A stretch of 64,000 nt of DNA from Xiphydria camelus (Eukaryota > Arthropoda > Insecta > Hymenoptera > Xiphydriidae): the NCBI GenBank assembly GCA_963678675.1, contig OY783198.1, positions 13,030,580 through 13,094,579 on the forward strand. The letters are read 5' to 3'. The notes under the pieces are model-generated. The model was not told where the DNA came from. It made no database searches and worked only from the letters and a program-made list of their open reading frames with translations. The first letter of the stretch is position 1. Every line of letters starts with the position of its first letter. Below, piece after piece: positions 60,389-64,000 of the stretch. A program made the position numbers and the translations under genes.

Positions 60389-60925
60389 CCACCCGTGCAA
60401 AGAGGTTAGGGACACCGATGGGCACTTAGCCGCGGGGATCGCTCCAAGGAGCGACGCGCGCAGCAGAGCGCCTAAACACCGGGGGAAGTTAGAAAGGATG
60501 TCAGGTAGGGTTAGGTCGCCTTACAGCAACCGACACTCGGATGCCTTAGAGCAAAGCTCGCTGGCAGGCGAGTGGGGGCTGATGGAAGGGAACCGGGAAA
60601 TTCAAAAGGGTTAAAACCGATTCCTCCCTCGATTACTCCCTCCCGTTACCGGTAAGGAGCTCGATTGAGGAAAGGGAGTTGGACGATAAGGAGGGGGAAA
60701 GAACACTCTACCTACCTCCGACCACTTAACGTTGGGACGGCGACTGCGTCCTCCGGTAGCGCCTCCAAGGGGGTTATCCGCGAACACTCCGCACTCGCGA
60801 ACTCTCTGCGCGGCACACAGAGGGACAGCACAAATAAATTAACGACACTGCACGCAGTTACCGACACTACACCGCGCGACACTGAACTTACTCTAACACT
60901 TAACACAGAAATAAAACTTAGACTA

Positions 60926-61206
60926 ATCGCTTCCCGACCGAGCGAAAGATAAAAGTCGCGAAAAGCGCGAAAATAAAATCAAAGTTAAAATTCCTCCGGA
61001 GAGTGTAAAGGCTCTCAGGAGGAATGGCTAGAATAAACCTAAGTCCCTAAATTCAAACGGGTGTAGAGAGCCCGGAATAATTCTAAGTCCTGCAAGAGTA
61101 CCGCGACACCGGTAAAGTCGGTCGCGGCAGGGACAAGGTACGGAAAACTGATTTTTGGTAAAGGTGGATGGCCTTGCCGTTCCTCAAACCTTATTAAAGG
61201 GAGGAA
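60926..61206 (+). pseudogene. Degenerate U2-like snRNA sequence, unit I
   Basis: ATCGCTTC is at 60926, with the 5' piece slightly worn (GCGAAAGAT for GCGTAAGAT). The GTAGTA piece is absent. The Sm-site piece is at 61144-61158 and the terminal stem ends at 61206. Confidence 0.5.
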
Positions 61207-61227
61207 TATAAAATTTGGAAAGGATAA

Positions 61228-61378
61228 TTGGGCCAGTCCTGGAGGTACTGCAATACCAGGCCAACCCGCGGCAAGGCCGGAGCGAGCTCCCGTCACCTCA
61301 CCCACCTCCAAAAATCAGTTTAATATACTGGATTCCCAATGGGAATCGTATCAGATATTAAGCTGATAAGAACAGATA
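61228..61378 (-). ncRNA. U2: U2 snRNA gene, 3' half, interrupted by copy J
   Basis: The same 151 nt, joined to copy J through two T after GGCG. Confidence 0.93.
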
Positions 61379-61421
61379 AACGCCATTTATTGAAAATATA
61401 CATTCACAATAAAGATGTGTT

Positions 61422-61548
61422 CCCCCGGAGGAGCAATGCTCCCCCGGGGGTAAAATAAATGGCGCAGGCGCCACGCAAAACAAATACAAAACAAAAGAAC
61501 TATCGATATGAATACAAATATAAGGGGGGCGGCTAATACCCACCCCCC
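61422..61548 (-). other. 3' UTR structured segment, copy J
   Basis: Hairpin 1 at 61422-61450 and hairpin 2 at 61524-61548, with the copy G sequence. Confidence 0.55.
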
Positions 61549-62311
61549 ACTATTGGGGGCCCGTCGTTTTAAAAGAATATCGATTTATTTGTGCTGACGG
61601 GCCCTTACAATATTATATCAATAATCCCCCGCCGCTTCTTACAGCAGACAGGGGATGTGACGCCATATCTGCGGACAAACACAGGACGACACCAACAGAA
61701 ATCCAGCGGCACCCCGTGACCAGCCATGCCCCGACCCATCTTTCAATGGATCGAGGCCGGCCGGCCCAGGAGTACCAGCTCCACCGCACAGCAGGGACAC
61801 ACAGGACATCACATGGACAACACAGGACATAGCACAGTGCAGTGGGCAACACATATCTTAAAACAGAACCAGGTAAGTAAAATAAAAACAGATCATAGAT
61901 AGACGATAAGTTAATAATAATTATAATATAAAGAAAAAGTATCGTCTATATTAATAAATACGTTAAGTAAAATAAAAGATGACTATAATTATATATACTA
62001 ATTTCGAGGAGGGATAGGGCGGCTACGCAGATGTCTCCTCCTACTCAGGTAGGTACATCTCATAAATTAATAAATAAATAAATAGTTACGTAGATTAAGT
62101 TAATTTAAGCTAATATATGTTAGATCGATATATATATATAACAATAACTAGGCAGCCAGCAAAATGACGAATGACGATGGATGATGTGAGCTTGATGAAT
62201 GGAAATATGTACAATAATCGAAAGTGATGGGATGAGCATGAGAAATTAAAAGAGAGCGCTGCTACCTAATTGAGCCAACCCTTCCCAGGACCAAGGCAGG
62301 AGGGAAAATAC

Positions 62312-64000
62312 CTATGCATCATTATCGGTTTCGGTTACTAGCGGTGCATACTGCCTAGCGCCGGTGAGATGTTCCACGTATATATCGCGGGACCATCGGA
62401 TCGTGTCCGAGACAATGAGTCGGCGCATCATCGACGCATACCACGAAGATATTCGTAGCCATCTCAACACTTTCTCATTGCCCCAGTACCACGACCCGAG
62501 GGCACCCACGATAAAGGCGTCAACCACAACTCGGTACCCTTGCGCCTGCAGCTGGTCCGCCAGGGGCGCGTACTTGGCGTATTTCCGCGCTCTGGCCTCA
62601 TCCCAAGACTGCAGACGGTTCTCAAAGGGCACCGTCACGTCCAAGATGGTGATGACACGTGACCGGTCGTCCCGGATAACTATATCCGGCCGAAGTTGGG
62701 CCAACTCCCCCACCACCCCTGCCACAGGGCGGTTCGTGGTCACGACGCCAGGCAGTTGCTGTGCTTTAACGATCCGCTCGACAATCGCATCGTGCCGACG
62801 CTGAATTGCGTTGGAGTGAGGAGTGCAATGTCCGAGCACATGGGGTAGTGTCTCGAGGGCGCTCCCGCACCGCCGGCATCGTTTATCGTTCGCCTCCCAA
62901 GGCCTAGCTCCGTTCAGAGGCAAGACATTGAGACGCGCTCGATGAATGAAGCGCCAGTCAGCAAAACGCGTAAAGCCGCCAGTCCGGAGGAAATGGTTAG
63001 ACCACCTCGCCCGTCCCGACACCTCGTGGACCTTACCCTGGTCCCGCTTCGCCAGCAAGGTTCCGCGGTAGTACTCGACCAGTGCAACCCTCATCCGGTG
63101 CACTATCTGCGAGCGTGCGGCTGGTGGTACGATGGTCGATCGGTCACGAGTCGCCCGCAACACGATCGCCAGCTCCTCACGTTCGTCAGACCACGTCCAA
63201 CGCACGCCGAGCTTCGTTGACTGCCTCCGGGCGGCGTCACGTGCCGAGGTCCAGAGGGATTTAACGTCCCCCCCGTGCCTGGCGAAATCCCCCTCCAGCG
63301 AACCGGAAAGGTATTCCGCCACGTCATCCATGCACGGCTCTCGGCCGAGCCGCTTCCTGACCGCCGCCCTCAACCCGCTACTCGCGATTGCTCTCACCAC
63401 CTCATCCTCCGCCGTCAGCATTCTGAAGGCGTGTGCGATGGTGAGCGCATCCGCGAGATCAGCTAGCGGAAGTAGCCCTCCTCCCCCCATTGATGGAGGT
63501 AGGAAGACCACTTCCGCGCTCGCGCGCTGGGGGAGATGGAACCAGCCTTTAGCCAGCCTTTTCAGTTGGCGGTCGACTTCACCGAGCGGCCCCTTCTCCA
63601 TCCTCATTCCCCTTAGGCCGAAGTCCATCCGCGGCAGCACAAACTTGGCTACCGCGTCGAACTTCTGCCAAGGGGCGAGCAACGAGGCATCGATCGCCTT
63701 GAGGCACTCAACGATGTCAACGAGCGCCTTTATTGGGGTCTGGCTCACGTTGGCACCGGTGGGTGTACCCAGGTGGGGGTATTCGTCGCGGTCCGATAAC
63801 GCGCGAACGGGCTCTCCTTGGAGAGGGAACACAGTCGGCAGCACCCGGCGCCCTCTTCTGCAGTTCATGTGCAGAGTGGCGCATTTGGCCGGGTTAAAGT
63901 GCAGGCCAATCCGCTGTGCTGCCCTCTCCGCTGCGGACAGGAGGAGTCGCATCCCGGCGGGGTCGCTGGCAACCAGCGCAAGGTCGTCCGCATACGCCAG
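62312..64000 (-). CDS. Utopia-like RT/endonuclease protein, copy J (N-terminal part outside window)
   Basis: The last 562 codons and the stop are visible, without interruption. YADD is at 63983-63994, at the very edge, followed by the RT thumb, zinc knuckle and a complete PD...D...K endonuclease. The sequence matches copy G, including VERIVKAQQ and the VTETDNDA tail. Whether motif A is present, as in G, or deleted, as in H, cannot be seen. Confidence 0.9.
   Translation of the reverse strand: MAYADDLALVASDPAGMRLLLSAAERAAQRIGLHFNPAKCATLHMNCRRGRRVLPTVFPLQGEPVRALSDRDEYPHLGTPTGANVSQTPIKALVDIVECLKAIDASLLAPWQKFDAVAKFVLPRMDFGLRGMRMEKGPLGEVDRQLKRLAKGWFHLPQRASAEVVFLPPSMGGGGLLPLADLADALTIAHAFRMLTAEDEVVRAIASSGLRAAVRKRLGREPCMDDVAEYLSGSLEGDFARHGGDVKSLWTSARDAARRQSTKLGVRWTWSDEREELAIVLRATRDRSTIVPPAARSQIVHRMRVALVEYYRGTLLAKRDQGKVHEVSGRARWSNHFLRTGGFTRFADWRFIHRARLNVLPLNGARPWEANDKRCRRCGSALETLPHVLGHCTPHSNAIQRRHDAIVERIVKAQQLPGVVTTNRPVAGVVGELAQLRPDIVIRDDRSRVITILDVTVPFENRLQSWDEARARKYAKYAPLADQLQAQGYRVVVDAFIVGALGSWYWGNEKVLRWLRISSWYASMMRRLIVSDTIRWSRDIYVEHLTGARQYAPLVTETDNDA

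Larger units (their letters stand above)
53974..60925 (-). mobile_element. Utopia-like non-LTR retrotransposon, copy I (complete)
   Basis: The 3' UTR is 53974-54928, the ORF 54929-60178 and the leader 60179-60925. The stop-proximal 3' UTR is of the copy D subtype, with an AT-rich stretch at about 54450-54760 in which I see nothing else. The leader is of the B/G type. Confidence 0.88.
61379..64000 (-). mobile_element. Utopia-like non-LTR retrotransposon, copy J (5' part outside window)
   Basis: The 3' UTR is 61379-62311 and coding sequence continues to the right window edge. The 3' UTR and the visible coding part are almost identical to copies G and H, so J belongs to the same recent subgroup. 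Confidence 0.87.

Noticed and set aside
1..64000. R2-type insertion in 28S rDNA, or a telomeric retrotransposon array
   Set aside because: No rRNA sequence and no TTAGG repeats are present; the 3' flank is U2 snRNA at every junction.

Overview
This window is one head-to-tail array of a single RLE-type non-LTR retrotransposon, with every copy on the minus strand. I see ten copies, named A to J from left to right. A lacks its 3' end and J its 5' end at the window edges. Full units repeat every 7.3 to 7.5 kb. No host protein gene, tRNA, rRNA or CRISPR array is visible.

What the element is. Intact copies (B, C, E, G, I) encode one protein of about 1750 residues. It has two N-terminal zinc fingers, a Ser/Thr/Pro/Ala-rich linker of about 680 residues, a reverse transcriptase with a YADD core, a C-x2-C-x8-H-x4-C knuckle and a PD...D...K restriction-like endonuclease. 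Directly downstream of each 3' UTR, on the element's strand, lies an exact 151-nt match in layout to the 3' half of U2 snRNA. It runs from TATCTG (about nt 37 in human numbering) through stems IIa/IIb, the Sm site ATTTTTGG, stems III and IV to the RNA 3' end. Site-specific insertion in U2 snRNA genes by an RLE element is the hallmark of the Utopia lineage, so I call these Utopia elements. Published Utopia families from wasps are strictly U2-specific, and this U2 ends in GGCCCAA as in insects. A hymenopteran, possibly a parasitoid wasp, is therefore my best guess for the host; this is inference.

Unit layout (minus strand, 5' to 3'): leader of about 0.7 kb (TGACAGCTGTCA palindrome, YY1/Pho-like AAGATGGCGGC, inverted repeat next to the ATG), ORF of about 5.25 kb, 3' UTR of 0.85 to 0.97 kb ending in two GC hairpins and AATAAA, 2 to 4 T, then the U2 3' half. 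About 20 nt beyond U2 on the opposite strand lies a degenerate U2-like snRNA sequence, then the next copy's leader. The expected U2 5' half on the element strand was not found in any unit.

Copy states. A: open as far as seen. B, C, E, G, I: intact. D: one nonsense codon. F: 5' deletion of about 3 kb, plus a divergent C-terminus. H: 63-nt net in-frame loss that removes RT motif A. J: open as far as seen. ORFs are nearly identical, but 3' UTRs fall into several subtypes and leaders carry shuffled sequence blocks. This implies recent activity plus exchange between copies.
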